This document shows, piece by piece, positions 1 through 8,601 of a DNA stretch of 64,000 bases. The notes beneath the pieces are model-generated. The model made no database searches and was not told the DNA's origin. It worked only from the letters and a program-made list of their open reading frames with translations. Position numbers and translations under genes: made by a program. The DNA is from Luteimonas galliterrae (GTDB lineage: Bacteria > Pseudomonadota > Gammaproteobacteria > Xanthomonadales > Xanthomonadaceae). Location: contig NZ_JAMBEP010000001.1 of the NCBI RefSeq assembly GCF_023374055.1, forward strand, positions 1,736,001-1,800,000, in the 5' to 3' direction. Numbering within the stretch: the first letter of the stretch is position 1; every line of letters starts with the position of its first letter.

Positions 1-230
1 TCTGCGATCTCGTCCTCGTTGTGTTCGTGCAATGCGATCAGCGGCCTTTCCACGCCGAAATGCGCCAGCAACTGCCGCGTGTGGCGAGTGTCTTCGGCGC
101 AGATGGCGGCAACGCGCTTGAGCGTTTCCAACGCGCGCGGGCTCAGGTCGCCGAGATTGCCGATGGGGGTGGCGACCACGAACAGGCTGCCTGAACGGAC
201 CGTGCCGGCGGATTGTGAAGGGCCTGACAT
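1..230 (-). CDS. rsmI: 16S rRNA (cytidine-1402-2'-O)-methyltransferase, 5' part
   Basis: Only the first 76 or so codons lie in the window; the gene runs off the left edge. The start codon is the ATG at 230. The N-terminus shows the SAM-binding loop [17 protein letters not shown] and the [11 protein letters not shown] and HEHNE segments typical of RsmI in the tetrapyrrole-methylase fold. The enzyme 2'-O-methylates C1402 in the decoding centre of 16S rRNA. A purine-rich stretch (ggaga) a few bases upstream can serve as ribosome binding site. It is divergent from lpoA, the usual arrangement in gammaproteobacteria. Confidence 0.93.
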   Translation of the reverse strand, partial: MSGPSQSAGTVRSGSLFVVATPIGNLGDLSPRALETLKRVAAICAEDTRHTRQLLAHFGVERPLIALHEHNEDEIA

Positions 231-253
231 CGTTTCTCCAGCGGCTGCGCGGG

Positions 254-259
254 TAGAAT
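254..259 (+). promoter_or_regulatory. Candidate -10 box for lpoA
   Basis: TAGAAT lies 32 bases before the first lpoA ATG in the rsmI/lpoA divergent gap. I see no convincing -35 box. Confidence 0.4.
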
Positions 260-291
260 CCTAGCCGTTCTTCCCACCGAGACCCGCAACG

Positions 292-1704
292 ATGCGGAAT
301 GCGATGACACGGACTGCCGGATCGAGGCTGTTGCTGGCGTTGGCGATGCTGCTGATGGTGGCCGGCTGCGCCACAGTGCAGGTCAGCGGCACGGACGGCA
401 AGCCGGCCGGCGCTTCCGACAATGCGGCCATCCAAGCCGCCGGCGCATTGGCGCGCAACGACGCAACGCTAACCGGCCAGGCCCGGACGGACAACGCCCG
501 CCAGATCGACCGCCTTCTCTCGGGCCTGGACGATGCCACCCTGGCGCGCGAAACCGCCGCGCTGGCGGCCAACGATCCGCTCTACAACTTCGCCGGACGC
601 GCGCTGCTGCGGCGCGGGCTGCCCCTGCCGCGGCCGTTCAACCGCAGTGCGCAATGGGGCTTCGACGCGAGCAGCCGGCCGCCGGCGGACCGCGACGGCT
701 ACCGGCCGCCGAACAAGCTCGCCGTGCTGCTGCCGCTGTCCGGCAGCCTGGCCACGGCCGCGGCCCCGGTGCGCGACGGCTTGCTCGCCGGCTACTACGG
801 CGAACGCCGGCAACGCCCCGACGTGCAGTTCTACGACACCGCCGGCACGGCCGCCGGCGCCGTGGCGGCTTACGCCAAGGCTGCGGCGGAAGGCAACGAC
901 TTCGTGGTCGGCCCGCTCGGCCGCGACGAGGTCAGCGCCTTGTTCAACCAGGGCAATCTCAGCGTGCCCATGCTCGCGCTCAATCGCGGCAACGTGGCGC
1001 CGCCGGCGGGCAACGCCAGTTTTTCGCTCGCGCCGGAAGACGAGGCGATTTCGGCCGCGGAATACCTGATCGCCAGCAACGCGCGCCATGTGCTGGTGCT
1101 GAGCAGCAGCGATGCGACGATGCGCCGCGCTGCCGATGCGTTCCGCGAACGCTTCGCCGAGCGCGGCGGAGCGGTGACCGAAACCTTGACCGTCGGCGAA
1201 AGCGCCGAAGGCTTCACGCCCGCGCTGCAAGCCGCAGCGGCGAAGCAAGGCGGCGTGGATGCGATCTTCCTGGCGGTGAAGGGCAGCCAGGCGCGCGCGC
1301 TGGCGCCGCAGCTGGCCGCGGCCGGTCTGGCCGGCAAGCCGCGCGTGGCCACTTCGCAACTCATTTCCGGCACAGGCAAGCCGGAGCAGGACCGTGCGCT
1401 GGACGGCATCATCTTCCCCAGCGACGCTTGGAGCGTGCGCGGCGCGCCGGGCTTGCCGCCGGCGAGCGCGACCGGCCAGGAATTGCCGACCGCACGCGGG
1501 CCGGCGGCGCGCCTGTTCGCGTTCGGCTACGACGCATGGCTGATCACCGCCTATCTGGAACGCCTGGCGACCAGCGCCGAGGGCGACGTGAAGGGCGCCA
1601 CCGGCGATCTGCGTATCGACGGCTTCGGCAACATCATCCGCGCACCGGCCTGGTCGACCTTCAGCGGCGGCACCGTCGTGCCTTTGTCGCGCGGTGGCGG
1701 TTGA
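292..1704 (+). CDS. lpoA: Penicillin-binding protein activator LpoA, lipoprotein
   Basis: Outer-membrane lipoprotein that stimulates the peptidoglycan synthase PBP1A from the periplasmic side. Residues 10-25 form a hydrophobic signal ending in a lipobox (MVAG) with the acylated cysteine at residue 26. From about residue 130 to 460 the sequence matches the periplasmic-binding-protein-like domain of LpoA ([15 protein letters not shown] near the start, FGYDAWL near the end). The 470-residue length is clearly below the 600-680 of E. coli and Pseudomonas LpoA. The N-terminal TPR region is therefore shortened. ATG at 304 is an alternative start. It overlaps yraN by 11 bases. Confidence 0.88.
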   Translation: MRNAMTRTAGSRLLLALAMLLMVAGCATVQVSGTDGKPAGASDNAAIQAAGALARNDATLTGQARTDNARQIDRLLSGLDDATLARETAALAANDPLYNFAGRALLRRGLPLPRPFNRSAQWGFDASSRPPADRDGYRPPNKLAVLLPLSGSLATAAAPVRDGLLAGYYGERRQRPDVQFYDTAGTAAGAVAAYAKAAAEGNDFVVGPLGRDEVSALFNQGNLSVPMLALNRGNVAPPAGNASFSLAPEDEAISAAEYLIASNARHVLVLSSSDATMRRAADAFRERFAERGGAVTETLTVGESAEGFTPALQAAAAKQGGVDAIFLAVKGSQARALAPQLAAAGLAGKPRVATSQLISGTGKPEQDRALDGIIFPSDAWSVRGAPGLPPASATGQELPTARGPAARLFAFGYDAWLITAYLERLATSAEGDVKGATGDLRIDGFGNIIRAPAWSTFSGGTVVPLSRGGG

Positions 1705-2083
1705 CCGGCGCGCGCGCGGAGCGTCGGTCGAAGCCGCCGCGCATGCGCATCTGAAGAAGGCCGGGCTCGTCGATGTCGCCGCCAATGCGAACTACCGCGG
1801 CGGCGAACTGGACCTGGTGATGCTGGACCGCAGCGGCCGCGGCGAACCGACCCTGGTTTTCGTCGAAGTACGCTACCGCCGCGATCCGCGTTTCGGCGGC
1901 GGCGCGGCGTCCGTCGACGCGGGCAAACGCCGCAAGCTCGTGCACGCCGCGCAGATGTTCCTGTTGGCGCATCGCGAATACGCAAATGCAGCTTGCCGTT
2001 TCGACGTGGTCGAAGCCGACGGCGACCCGGCGGCTCCGCGATTGAACTGGTTACGCGACGCGTTCCGCGCCGACGATATCTGA
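1694..2083 (+). CDS. yraN: YraN family (UPF0102) nuclease-fold protein
   Basis: A 129-residue protein with the YraN signature: [11 protein letters not shown], then [28 protein letters not shown] and CRFDVV. The family has a PD-(D/E)xK Holliday-junction-resolvase-like fold and its physiological role is not settled. GTG at 1694 is the chosen start and overlaps the lpoA stop. The rsmI-lpoA-yraN neighbourhood is conserved in gammaproteobacteria and supports the call. No diaA/gmhA-like gene follows, as it does in enterics; a repeat-filled gap begins instead. Confidence 0.88.
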   Translation: MAVDRRARGASVEAAAHAHLKKAGLVDVAANANYRGGELDLVMLDRSGRGEPTLVFVEVRYRRDPRFGGGAASVDAGKRRKLVHAAQMFLLAHREYANAACRFDVVEADGDPAAPRLNWLRDAFRADDI

Positions 2084-2112
2084 GCGTTGAAGCCGTGGCC
2101 GTGTAGACCGGC

Positions 2113-2825
2113 GCTTACTCCGCTGCCTTTGATGTGGGTTTGTCGGCTCTGCCGGCCCTGTGGGCCGAGGTTTCGTCCGCTAAAACCGCGGCCGAGTTAC
2201 TTTCTTTTTGATGGGCCCAAAAAGAGAAGTCGCCAAAGAGAAAGGGCCTTTGGAAGGGATCCCGGCGAGGGGCTCCCCGTGTTCTTGGCCCCTTATCGCC
2301 GGCCCTCGGGATTCCGCCGTCGCTTCGATATTAGATCCGAGGCGATCGATCAGAACGCCTCCTTAGCGCAACTCCGCAAAAGCCACGTCACCCATAGGCT
2401 GCGAATCAAAATCTAGTACCTGCGTAAGAAGGTCACCTGCGACGAAAGCAGGGTCGCTGGCGGACTTTCAGGCACGACGCATCGCACCGCAGTTCAGGCC
2501 CTTTCTTGGGTTACTTTCTTTGGGCCAACAAAGAAAGTGACCCGGCGCAGCCGGAAGCCTTTGTCCATGGCGCGAGTCGCAGCGCAGCTGGCGAGGACGC
2601 GGGCCTGGATCCCGGCCTTCGCCGGGATGACGGCTTAGGGGCAACAGCAAAAGCAACATGGGTCCCAGCGTTCGCTGGGATGACGGCTTAAGAGCTAAGG
2701 GCTTAAGAGCGAACGGCCTAAGAGCAAGAGCAGCGGAGCAAGCTCCGCTCTACAAAGCCGCGGCAAGAGCAGCGGGGCAAGCCCCAGCTGGAGCAAAGGC
2801 AGCGGGGCGAGCTCCGCTCTACAGA
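2113..2825 (+). repeat. Composite dispersed repeat, copy A
   Basis: This fills most of the 829-base gap between yraN and the FAD oxidase. In order it has a GC-rich leader ending in tttcgtccgctaaaaccgcg, an A/T-rich hairpin (ACTTTCTTTTT paired with AAAAAGAGAAGT, 2199-2228), and a core of about 280 bp. A second hairpin follows at 2508-2543 (a 15-bp stem with one G-T pair), then two REP-like palindromes (about 2608-2634 and 2659-2685) and three units of a 15-bp tandem repeat (2691-2731). The tail holds gagcggagcttgctcc-type palindromes. Three more copies lie at 24886, 27042 and 41196. It reads in the same direction as yraN. Open frames inside it are not conserved end to end, so I treat it as non-coding. 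Confidence 0.85.
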
Positions 2826-2900
2826 ACGGGAGAGATGCCGTCATCGCGGTTAACGTCGGGATCATCGCGCCCGGCGATCGGGACAAAACTCGGCAAGGAC

Positions 2901-2906
2901 TACAAT
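2901..2906 (+). promoter_or_regulatory. -10 box, predicted leaderless start of the FAD oxidase
   Basis: TACAAT is followed by six bases and then the ATG at 2913. RNA polymerase would start at or next to the A of the ATG. No ribosome binding site precedes the start. Confidence 0.55.
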
Positions 2907-2912
2907 CGGCGA

Positions 2913-4289
2913 ATGACCTCGCTTCCTGCCGCCCTCGACCAAGAACTCGCCGCCCTGCTCGGAGACGGCTGGCGAACCGGCGAAGACGAGCGCCAGGCGC
3001 ACGGCAACGACAACTCCCGCCGTTCCGCGCTGCCGGACGCCGTCGCCTTGCCGAACACGCGCGAACAAGTCGTAGCGCTGGTGCGCGCCTGCCGCGCGCA
3101 CCGCGTGCCGATCGTCGCACGCGGCGCCGGCACCAGCAGCACCGGCGCCGTGCTGCCTATAGCGGGCGGCGTGGTGGTGTCGTTCGAACGCATGAACCGC
3201 ATCCTCGAGATCCGCGCCGGCGACCGCTACGCCGTCGTCGAACCGGGCGTGCTTAACGGAGATCTGCAGCGCGCGCTGGCCCCGCACGGCCTGTTCTGGC
3301 CGCCGGATCCGGCCAGCGCCGAACTGTGCACCGTCGGCGGCAACCTGGCCTGCAACGCCGGCGGCCCGCACACCGTGAAATACGGCGCCACCCGCGACAA
3401 CGTGCTCGGCCTGACCGCCGTCACCGGCACCGGCGAACTGATCCATTGCGGCAGCGCGACCACCAAGGACGCGACCGGCTACGACCTCACCCACCTGATC
3501 GTCGGCAGCGAAGGCACGCTAGCGCTGATCGTCGACGCCACCCTGAAGCTTGCGCCCGTGCCGCCGCAGCGCGCCAGCCTGCGCGCGCTGTACGCCGACG
3601 TCGCCAGCGCAGCGGCCGCGGTGTCGCGGATCATGGCCCAGCCGACGACACCGGCGATGCTCGAATTCATGGATGCGGCCTGCATCGAACTGGCGCGCGA
3701 CGTCGGCGGCACCGACATTCCCGACGCCGGCGCGTTGCTGATGATCGAAGCCGACGGCGACGCCGCCACGCTGCCGCACGCGGTCGCCGTGCTGGCGCAA
3801 GCCGCGCGCGGCGAAGGCTTGCTTTCGCTCGACACCGCACCGGACGAGATCGCCAGCGAAAAGCTCTGGGCCGCGCGCAAAGCCTTGTCGCCCGCGTTGC
3901 GCAGCATCGCGCCGGGCAAGATCAACGAGGACGTGGTGGTTCCGGTGTCGCGCATCCCCGAACTGGTCGACGGCATCCAGGCGCTGGCGCGGGAGTTCGA
4001 CCTGCCGATCGTCGCCTTCGGCCATGCCGGCAACGGCAACCTGCACGCCAACATCTTGTACGACCCCGACGACGCCGGCCAGGACGCCCGCGCCCAGGCC
4101 GCGCTGCCGCGCCTGTTCACGCTGACGCTGCAACTGGGCGGCACGCTGTCCGGCGAGCACGGCATCGGCCTCGCCAAGCGCGATTTCATGGCGCACGCCT
4201 TCGATCCGGCGACCTTGGCGGCGATGCGTGCCGTAAAAAACGCTTTCGACCCCGATGGTCTATTGAATCCGGGCAAGGTGCTGCCGTAG
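2913..4289 (+). CDS. FAD-binding oxidase, D-lactate/glycolate dehydrogenase type
   Basis: A 458-residue member of the GlcD/Dld flavoprotein family, which oxidises 2-hydroxyacids. The FAD-binding PCMH domain spans about residues 40-220, with IVARGAGTSSTGA, GGNLACNAGGPHTVKYG and LIVGSEGTLALI. The C-terminal FAD-oxidase domain carries FGHAGNGNLHANI and SGEHGIGLAKR, the metal and substrate region of the family. The frame is open further upstream to 2658, but that part is repeat sequence, so I start at 2913, directly after a -10 box. It stands alone with no iron-sulfur partner gene, so it resembles single-subunit D-lactate dehydrogenases. The exact substrate cannot be read from sequence. Confidence 0.87.
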   Translation: MTSLPAALDQELAALLGDGWRTGEDERQAHGNDNSRRSALPDAVALPNTREQVVALVRACRAHRVPIVARGAGTSSTGAVLPIAGGVVVSFERMNRILEIRAGDRYAVVEPGVLNGDLQRALAPHGLFWPPDPASAELCTVGGNLACNAGGPHTVKYGATRDNVLGLTAVTGTGELIHCGSATTKDATGYDLTHLIVGSEGTLALIVDATLKLAPVPPQRASLRALYADVASAAAAVSRIMAQPTTPAMLEFMDAACIELARDVGGTDIPDAGALLMIEADGDAATLPHAVAVLAQAARGEGLLSLDTAPDEIASEKLWAARKALSPALRSIAPGKINEDVVVPVSRIPELVDGIQALAREFDLPIVAFGHAGNGNLHANILYDPDDAGQDARAQAALPRLFTLTLQLGGTLSGEHGIGLAKRDFMAHAFDPATLAAMRAVKNAFDPDGLLNPGKVLP

Positions 4290-4296
4290 CCATTTT

Positions 4297-4432
4297 GCCC
4301 TCTCCCCTCTGCGGGAGAGGGACAGGCCAAAGGCCAGGGAGAGGGGTCCGCTTTTCGCGCCGCCTCGCCCGAGCGCACCCTTGCTAGAAAAGCTCGCGGC
4401 TGAAGCCGCTCCTACAAAAGCAGAAGCAAAAA
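4297..4432. repeat. Two palindromic repeats between convergent genes
   Basis: The gap between the FAD oxidase and thiL holds a ctctcccctctgcgggagag palindrome with a second half (agggagagggg) to about 4345. A half copy of the dispersed agctcgcggctgaagccgct repeat follows at about 4390-4415. The same families recur near 19151, 21399, 46905 and 47617. They may work as two-way terminators, but I see no clear T-run. Confidence 0.6.
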
Positions 4433-4433
4433 G

Positions 4434-5387
4434 CTATGAAACGAAATGCGTGTAACCGGCGCTCGGCGGCGCCCATGGACTTCCATCGCGCCGCAATGCG
4501 CGGACGCCCTGCCCCGCAATAATGCGCCCGATGCGCGTCACGCGGATTCTCTCTTGCTCGCCGATCGCCTCAATCGCATCGCGGCAATGCTCAGGCGCAG
4601 CGAAGCACAACTCGTAATCGTCGCCACCCGTAGCTTGGAAAATAAAGCGCGTACCTTCATCAAAGGCGCCGAGCAGCGCATCCGACGCAGGCAGTTCCAT
4701 AACCGATATTTCCGCGCCGACGCCGCTGCTGCGGCACACGTGGCCGAGATCGGCCAGCAAACCATCGGAAACATCGATGCATGCGTTCGCGATTCCGTGC
4801 AACGCGAGACCTAACGCTGTACGCGGCGTGGGCCGGTCGAGCCTGGTTTTCAAAGCGGAAACGACGGGCTCGCCATCACGCCATTGCGCCAAAGCGGCTG
4901 CGGCATCGCCCAGCGTGCCGCTGACCCATACGTCATCGCCGGGCCGCGCGCCGTCACGCCGCAATGCCCTTCCTTCATCGACAAAGCCATGCGCCGTCAC
5001 GCAAACCGACAACGGCCCGCGCGTGGTGTCGCCGCCTACCAGCGCGACGCCATGGCTGGCGGCCAACGCCAGAAATCCGTCGAGGAATTCATCCAACCAT
5101 GCTCGGTCCGCCTGCGGCAACGACAAAGACAGCGTGCACCAGGCCGGCTGCGCGCCCATCGCCGACAAATCGGACAAATTGACGGCCAGAGACTTCCAGC
5201 CGATGTCGGCGGCCATGGTTTCGGGTGGGAAATGCACGCCTTCGTTGAGCGTGTCCATGGCGACGACCAATTGCTTGCCCGCCGGCACCTGCAACAGGGC
5301 GGCGTCGTCGCCTATGCCCAGGATCACGTCGCTGCGCGCTCCCGCACGCATGCGGATGCGTTCGATCAGGTCGAACTCAGCAGTCAC
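4434..5387 (-). CDS. thiL: Thiamine-monophosphate kinase
   Basis: Phosphorylates thiamine monophosphate to the active cofactor thiamine pyrophosphate. The 317-residue protein has the ThiL/PurM-fold motifs GIGDDAALL (residues 24-32), MDTLNEGVHF and VGGDTTRG, and a C-terminal ATGGDDYEL. I start at the GTG at 5387, which overlaps the nusB stop as GTGA; the frame is open 12 codons further upstream but only into nusB. It is the last gene of the rib-nusB-thiL run, the common bacterial order. Confidence 0.95.
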   Translation of the reverse strand: MTAEFDLIERIRMRAGARSDVILGIGDDAALLQVPAGKQLVVAMDTLNEGVHFPPETMAADIGWKSLAVNLSDLSAMGAQPAWCTLSLSLPQADRAWLDEFLDGFLALAASHGVALVGGDTTRGPLSVCVTAHGFVDEGRALRRDGARPGDDVWVSGTLGDAAAALAQWRDGEPVVSALKTRLDRPTPRTALGLALHGIANACIDVSDGLLADLGHVCRSSGVGAEISVMELPASDALLGAFDEGTRFIFQATGGDDYELCFAAPEHCRDAIEAIGEQERIRVTRIGRIIAGQGVRALRRDGSPWAPPSAGYTHFVS

Positions 5388-5848
5388 TTCGGCCGCGCGG
5401 CGTTCACTTCCACCGCGCGCCATTCGACCGCGGCGTGGTCCAGCACGCCGTTGACGAAAGTGTGGCCGTGCTCGGAGCCGAAGCGCTTGGCCGTTTCCAA
5501 CGCCTCGTTGATGATCACGCGATACGGCACGTCGATGCGATGCCGCATTTCATAGGCGGCGATGCGCAGCACGGCGCGCTCGATCGGGTCGACCAGTTCG
5601 ATTTCGCGATCGAGGTAAGGCTGCAAGGCCTGGTCCAGCTCGCTGCGGTGCTGCAGCACGCCGCGCACCAGGTCTTCGAAGTATTCCAGATCGGCGACCT
5701 CGTGCGCCTGCTCGTGGGCGAACTGCGCGATCACCTGGCGCACGTCGCCGCCGGACATCTGCCACGCGTAAACCGCCTGCATCGCGCGACGGCGCGCGCG
5801 CGAACGCGCGACCGGGTCGATGCCGCCCTTGGACCGGTGGCGCGTCAC
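5384..5848 (-). CDS. nusB: Transcription antitermination factor NusB
   Basis: All-helical RNA-binding protein that joins NusE on boxA RNA to prevent termination in rRNA operons. The 154-residue protein carries [16 protein letters not shown] at the N-terminus, then [33 protein letters not shown] and [10 protein letters not shown], all typical of NusB. The GTG start at 5848 overlaps the ribH stop (GTGA), and its own stop overlaps the thiL start in the same way, so translation of the three genes is probably coupled. Confidence 0.96.
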   Translation of the reverse strand: MTRHRSKGGIDPVARSRARRRAMQAVYAWQMSGGDVRQVIAQFAHEQAHEVADLEYFEDLVRGVLQHRSELDQALQPYLDREIELVDPIERAVLRIAAYEMRHRIDVPYRVIINEALETAKRFGSEHGHTFVNGVLDHAAVEWRAVEVNAARPK

Positions 5849-6312
5849 GGCAGCTTGCCCATCAGGCTCGCCATTTCGATCGCGACCAGCGCGCATTCCT
5901 CGCCCTTGTTGCCGTGGCTGCCGCCGGCGCGCGCTTCCGCATCTTCGGGCTCGTCCACCGCCAATACGCCGTTGGCCACCGGCACGCGGAAATCCAACGA
6001 CACGCGCATCAGGCCCTGCGCGCAATTGTCGGCGACATGCTCGTAGTGGCGCGTATCGCCGCGGATCACGCAACCCAGCGCGACGATGGCGCTATGCGAA
6101 CCGGCCGCGGCAAGGCGCGCCGCCGCAGCCGGGATTTCCCAGGCGCCCGGCACGCGGATCACGTCCACCGCCTGCTCCGTCACGCCATGCTCGGCGAAAG
6201 TCTTGCGAGCGCCCGCCACCAGCGTATCGGTGATGCGCGGGTTCCAGCGGCTGGCGATGATCGCGAAGCGCGCGTTATCGGGGGCGCGCAGGTCGCCTTC
6301 GTGCAGGGTCAT
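5845..6312 (-). CDS. ribH: 6,7-dimethyl-8-ribityllumazine synthase
   Basis: Condenses the pyrimidine made by RibD with 3,4-dihydroxy-2-butanone 4-phosphate made by RibB, giving lumazine, the substrate of RibE. The 155 residues match the short icosahedral synthase: [14 protein letters not shown], the RVPGAWEIP loop, [16 protein letters not shown] with the catalytic histidine region, and PVANGVL. The ATG at 6312 is clear. It sits between ribBA and nusB; the upstream gap carries a REP pair. Confidence 0.96.
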   Translation of the reverse strand: MTLHEGDLRAPDNARFAIIASRWNPRITDTLVAGARKTFAEHGVTEQAVDVIRVPGAWEIPAAAARLAAAGSHSAIVALGCVIRGDTRHYEHVADNCAQGLMRVSLDFRVPVANGVLAVDEPEDAEARAGGSHGNKGEECALVAIEMASLMGKLP

Positions 6313-6383
6313 GTGATGGGCGGGCCTGGTGGGTTGCGCAGTTTAGCAAGCGGCGAGCCGGGGCACCGGAGCCTCCCGATTCC

Positions 6384-6470
6384 GTCATCCCAGCGAAAGC
6401 TGGGACCCATTTTGATTTTGATTAGTCGGCCCCCACAGCAACATGGGTCCCAGCTTTCGTTGGGATGACG
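6384..6470. repeat. Inverted pair of REP-like palindromes, ribBA-ribH gap
   Basis: gtcatcccagcgaaagctgg at 6384 faces its inverse, which ends in tgggatgacg at 6470, with a short A/T-rich spacer. The same inverted pair sits in the neighbouring ribE-ribBA gap. Confidence 0.8.
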
Positions 6471-6480
6471 AGAAAGGAGG

Positions 6481-7590
6481 TTAAGCCTCGACATACTCCA
6501 CGACCTCCAGCCCGAACCCCGCCAGCCCCACCTGCTTGCGCGGCGTGCCCAGCACGCGCAGCTTGCCCAGACCCAGATCGGCCAGGATCTGGCTGCCGGC
6601 GCCGTTGCGGCGCCATTCGGCCAGGGCGCCGCCGCGGCCGGCGGGCTCCGCGCGGGCCTGCTCGGGCTGCTCGCGGATGCGGGCGAGCAGCGCTTCGGCG
6701 TTCGGCGTCTCGCCGAGCAATACCAGCGCGCCGGCGCCTTGCTTGGCGATCGTCGCCAGCACTTCCCCGACCGCCGGACCGAAATCGGCGCGCCGCCAAT
6801 GCAGGGCGTCGGCCAGCGGATTGAGCATGTGCACGCGCACCAAGGTCGGTGTCGCCGGGTCGGCTTCGCCGCGCAGCAGCGCGAAGTGCAGCGCATGGCT
6901 GACGCGGTCGCGATAGGTGTGCAGTCGGAACGGGCCGTGTTCGGTGTCGATCTCGCGCTCGTCGACGCGTTCTATGGTGTGCTCGTTGTGCAAACGGTAG
7001 CGGATCAATTCCTCGATCGAACCCATCTTCAACCCGTGCACGCGGGCGAAGGCTTCCAGCTGCGGACGGCGCGCCATGGTGCCGTCGGCGTTGAGGATTT
7101 CGACGAGCACGCCAGCAGGTTCCAGGCCCGCGAGCAGAGCGAGGTCGCTGGCCGCTTCGGTGTGGCCGGCGCGGTTGAGCACGCCGCCGGGCTGGGTCAT
7201 CAGCGGGAAGATGTGTCCCGGTTGCGACAGGTCGGCCGCGCTCGCATCGGGGCGCACCGCCGTGCGGATGGTATGCGCGCGGTCGTAGGCGGAGATGCCG
7301 GTGGTCACGCCTTCGGCCGCTTCGATGCTGACGGTGAAATTGGTGCCGTGCGGCGAGGTGTTGTCGCGCACCATCGGCGGCAGGCCGAGCTGGCGACAGC
7401 GTTCGCGCGTCAGCGACAGGCAAACCAGTCCGCGCGCATGGGTGACCATGAAATTGATGTCGGTGGGGCGCACCAGTTCGGCGGCCATGATCAGGTCGCC
7501 TTCGTTCTCGCGGTCTTCGTCGTCGACGATGACGACCATGCGGCCGGCGCGGATTTCTTCGAGCAGTTCGGGGATGGGGGCGAAGGTCAT
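6481..7590 (-). CDS. ribB: 3,4-dihydroxy-2-butanone-4-phosphate synthase with degenerate GTP cyclohydrolase II domain
   Basis: The N-terminal half (residues 1-205) is an intact RibB domain that converts ribulose 5-phosphate to the four-carbon unit of riboflavin: [36 protein letters not shown] and [10 protein letters not shown]. The C-terminal half aligns with RibA but lacks its hallmarks. Where RibA has zinc ligands C-x2-G-x8-C-x-C this protein reads [15 protein letters not shown], and the GQEGRG loop reads [12 protein letters not shown] cyclohydrolase activity is therefore unlikely, and a separate ribA is expected elsewhere. The start ATG at 7590 lies after a REP pair. Annotation as ribBA would overstate its function. 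Confidence 0.93.
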   Translation of the reverse strand: MTFAPIPELLEEIRAGRMVVIVDDEDRENEGDLIMAAELVRPTDINFMVTHARGLVCLSLTRERCRQLGLPPMVRDNTSPHGTNFTVSIEAAEGVTTGISAYDRAHTIRTAVRPDASAADLSQPGHIFPLMTQPGGVLNRAGHTEAASDLALLAGLEPAGVLVEILNADGTMARRPQLEAFARVHGLKMGSIEELIRYRLHNEHTIERVDEREIDTEHGPFRLHTYRDRVSHALHFALLRGEADPATPTLVRVHMLNPLADALHWRRADFGPAVGEVLATIAKQGAGALVLLGETPNAEALLARIREQPEQARAEPAGRGGALAEWRRNGAGSQILADLGLGKLRVLGTPRKQVGLAGFGLEVVEYVEA

Positions 7591-7611
7591 GGTCGTTGTG
7601 CTCTGTTTTTC

Positions 7612-7706
7612 CGTCATCCCAGCGAAAGCTGGGACCCATGTTGCTGTTGCTGTTATTGCTGTAAAGATCAAAATCAAATGGGTCCCAGCTTTCGCTGGGA
7701 TGACGG
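7612..7706. repeat. Inverted pair of REP-like palindromes, ribE-ribBA gap
   Basis: The left palindrome (7613-7639) and its inverse (7679-7706) enclose an A/T-rich spacer with short ttgctg repeats. The right member directly abuts the ribE stop codon. It is nearly the same element as at 6384-6470. Confidence 0.8.
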
Positions 7707-8303
7707 TTATTTGGGGGCTTGCAAAAGCCGCTCGACGTAGCGCGCCACCAGATCCACTTCGAGATTCACCGCATCGCCGACCTGCGTGGCCGAGAACGCG
7801 GTATGCGACACCGTGTGCGGGATCAGCGCGACTTCGAAGCCTTCGCCATCGACCGCGTTCACGGTCAGGCTGACGCCGTCGACGCAAATCGAGCCTTTTT
7901 GGGCGATGTACTTCAGCAACGGCGCCGGCGCCGAGAACCTCCAACGTTGGGCGCGCGCGTCGTCCTCGATGCGCAGCACGCCGCCGACCCCGTCGACATG
8001 GCCGCTGACCAGATGCCCGCCGAGGCGGTCGGTGGGCTTCATCGCGCGCTCGAGATTCACCGCGCTGCCGATCGGCAGCCGGCCCAGCGTCGTCAGCGAC
8101 AGGGTTTCGTTGGAAGCGTCGACATCGAACGACGCCGCATCGAACGCGACCACGGTCAGGCAGACGCCGTTGACCGAAATGCTTTCGCCCAAGGCGACAT
8201 CGGCGAACGGCAGCGTGCCGGCGGCGATCCGCAAACGGGCGTCGCCGCCGCGCGCCTCGCGCGCCGCCAGCGATCCGACACCTTCGACAAGGCCTGTGAA
8301 CAT
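7707..8303 (-). CDS. ribE: Riboflavin synthase, alpha subunit
   Basis: Dismutates two lumazine molecules to riboflavin and the pyrimidine precursor. The 198-residue protein starts with the family's [10 protein letters not shown] and has two similar lumazine-binding barrels: the first with [12 protein letters not shown], the second with [16 protein letters not shown]. Each barrel is followed by a [10 protein letters not shown]-like or HTVSHTAF element. The start at 8303 is fixed by the conserved N-terminus; upstream codons run into the riboswitch leader. It is the first gene after the FMN riboswitch and so the most directly controlled. Confidence 0.96.
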   Translation of the reverse strand: MFTGLVEGVGSLAAREARGGDARLRIAAGTLPFADVALGESISVNGVCLTVVAFDAASFDVDASNETLSLTTLGRLPIGSAVNLERAMKPTDRLGGHLVSGHVDGVGGVLRIEDDARAQRWRFSAPAPLLKYIAQKGSICVDGVSLTVNAVDGEGFEVALIPHTVSHTAFSATQVGDAVNLEVDLVARYVERLLQAPK

Positions 8304-8330
8304 GAAACGCTTCCCGCATCGGACAACGCG

Positions 8331-8382
8331 AAAAACGCCCAAGGCATGAGGCAGGCGCACGGCCGCCAGGCCGCGCCTTGCC
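8331..8382 (-). terminator. Possible expression-platform terminator of the FMN riboswitch
   Basis: On the minus strand the riboswitch is followed by nested stems, ggcgcggcc with ggccgtgcgcc inside and caaggc with gccttg outside, then gggcgttttt. This suits transcription termination between the aptamer and ribE. The T-run is short and the stem layout is my own hand folding. Confidence 0.4.
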
Positions 8383-8384
8383 GT

Positions 8385-8549
8385 CTTCTTTCATCCGGAC
8401 TATCACCGTCGGCCCCGGCATCGGACCGGGTCTGCTGACCTTCCGGCACGCGTACGAATACGGCCGCCGGAAGCGCTCGCGGGCTCGTGCGTGCTCCATG
8501 GAGCGCCGCACCTACCGCCGGTGGGGAATCGCACCCCGCCCTGAAGACG
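8385..8549 (-). promoter_or_regulatory. FMN riboswitch (RFN element)
   Basis: Read on the minus strand, the conserved RFN blocks appear in order: ttcagggcggggtg, attccccaccggcggt, agcccgcgagcg, ggtcagcagacccggt, ccggggccgacggt and atagtccggatgaaagaag. This aptamer binds FMN and shuts off flavin synthesis genes. It sits upstream of ribE, so it governs ribE-ribB-ribH-nusB-thiL. ribD and the methyltransferase lie before it and are not covered. Confidence 0.95.
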
Positions 8550-8601
8550 TTTCAACGAATTGTGGTTGAGACGATGCCGGCGAACCGGCCCGCGCATTCT
8601 A

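Noticed and set aside
2087-2416. Open frames inside the composite repeats ending in ASLAQLRKSHVTHRLRIKI
   Set aside because: The end is shared by copies A, B and D but the upstream part is in a different frame in D and broken in C, so indels are tolerated. No ribosome binding site. Better read as non-coding repeat.
2340-2420. tRNA-like sequence in the repeat core
   Set aside because: The block around ctgcgaatcaaaatctag does not fold into a cloverleaf with T and D arms by eye.
2658-2912. Upstream extension of the FAD oxidase
   Set aside because: The extra 85 codons translate repeat sequence (short KGLRANGLRA units from the 15-bp tandem repeat) and lie before the -10 box.
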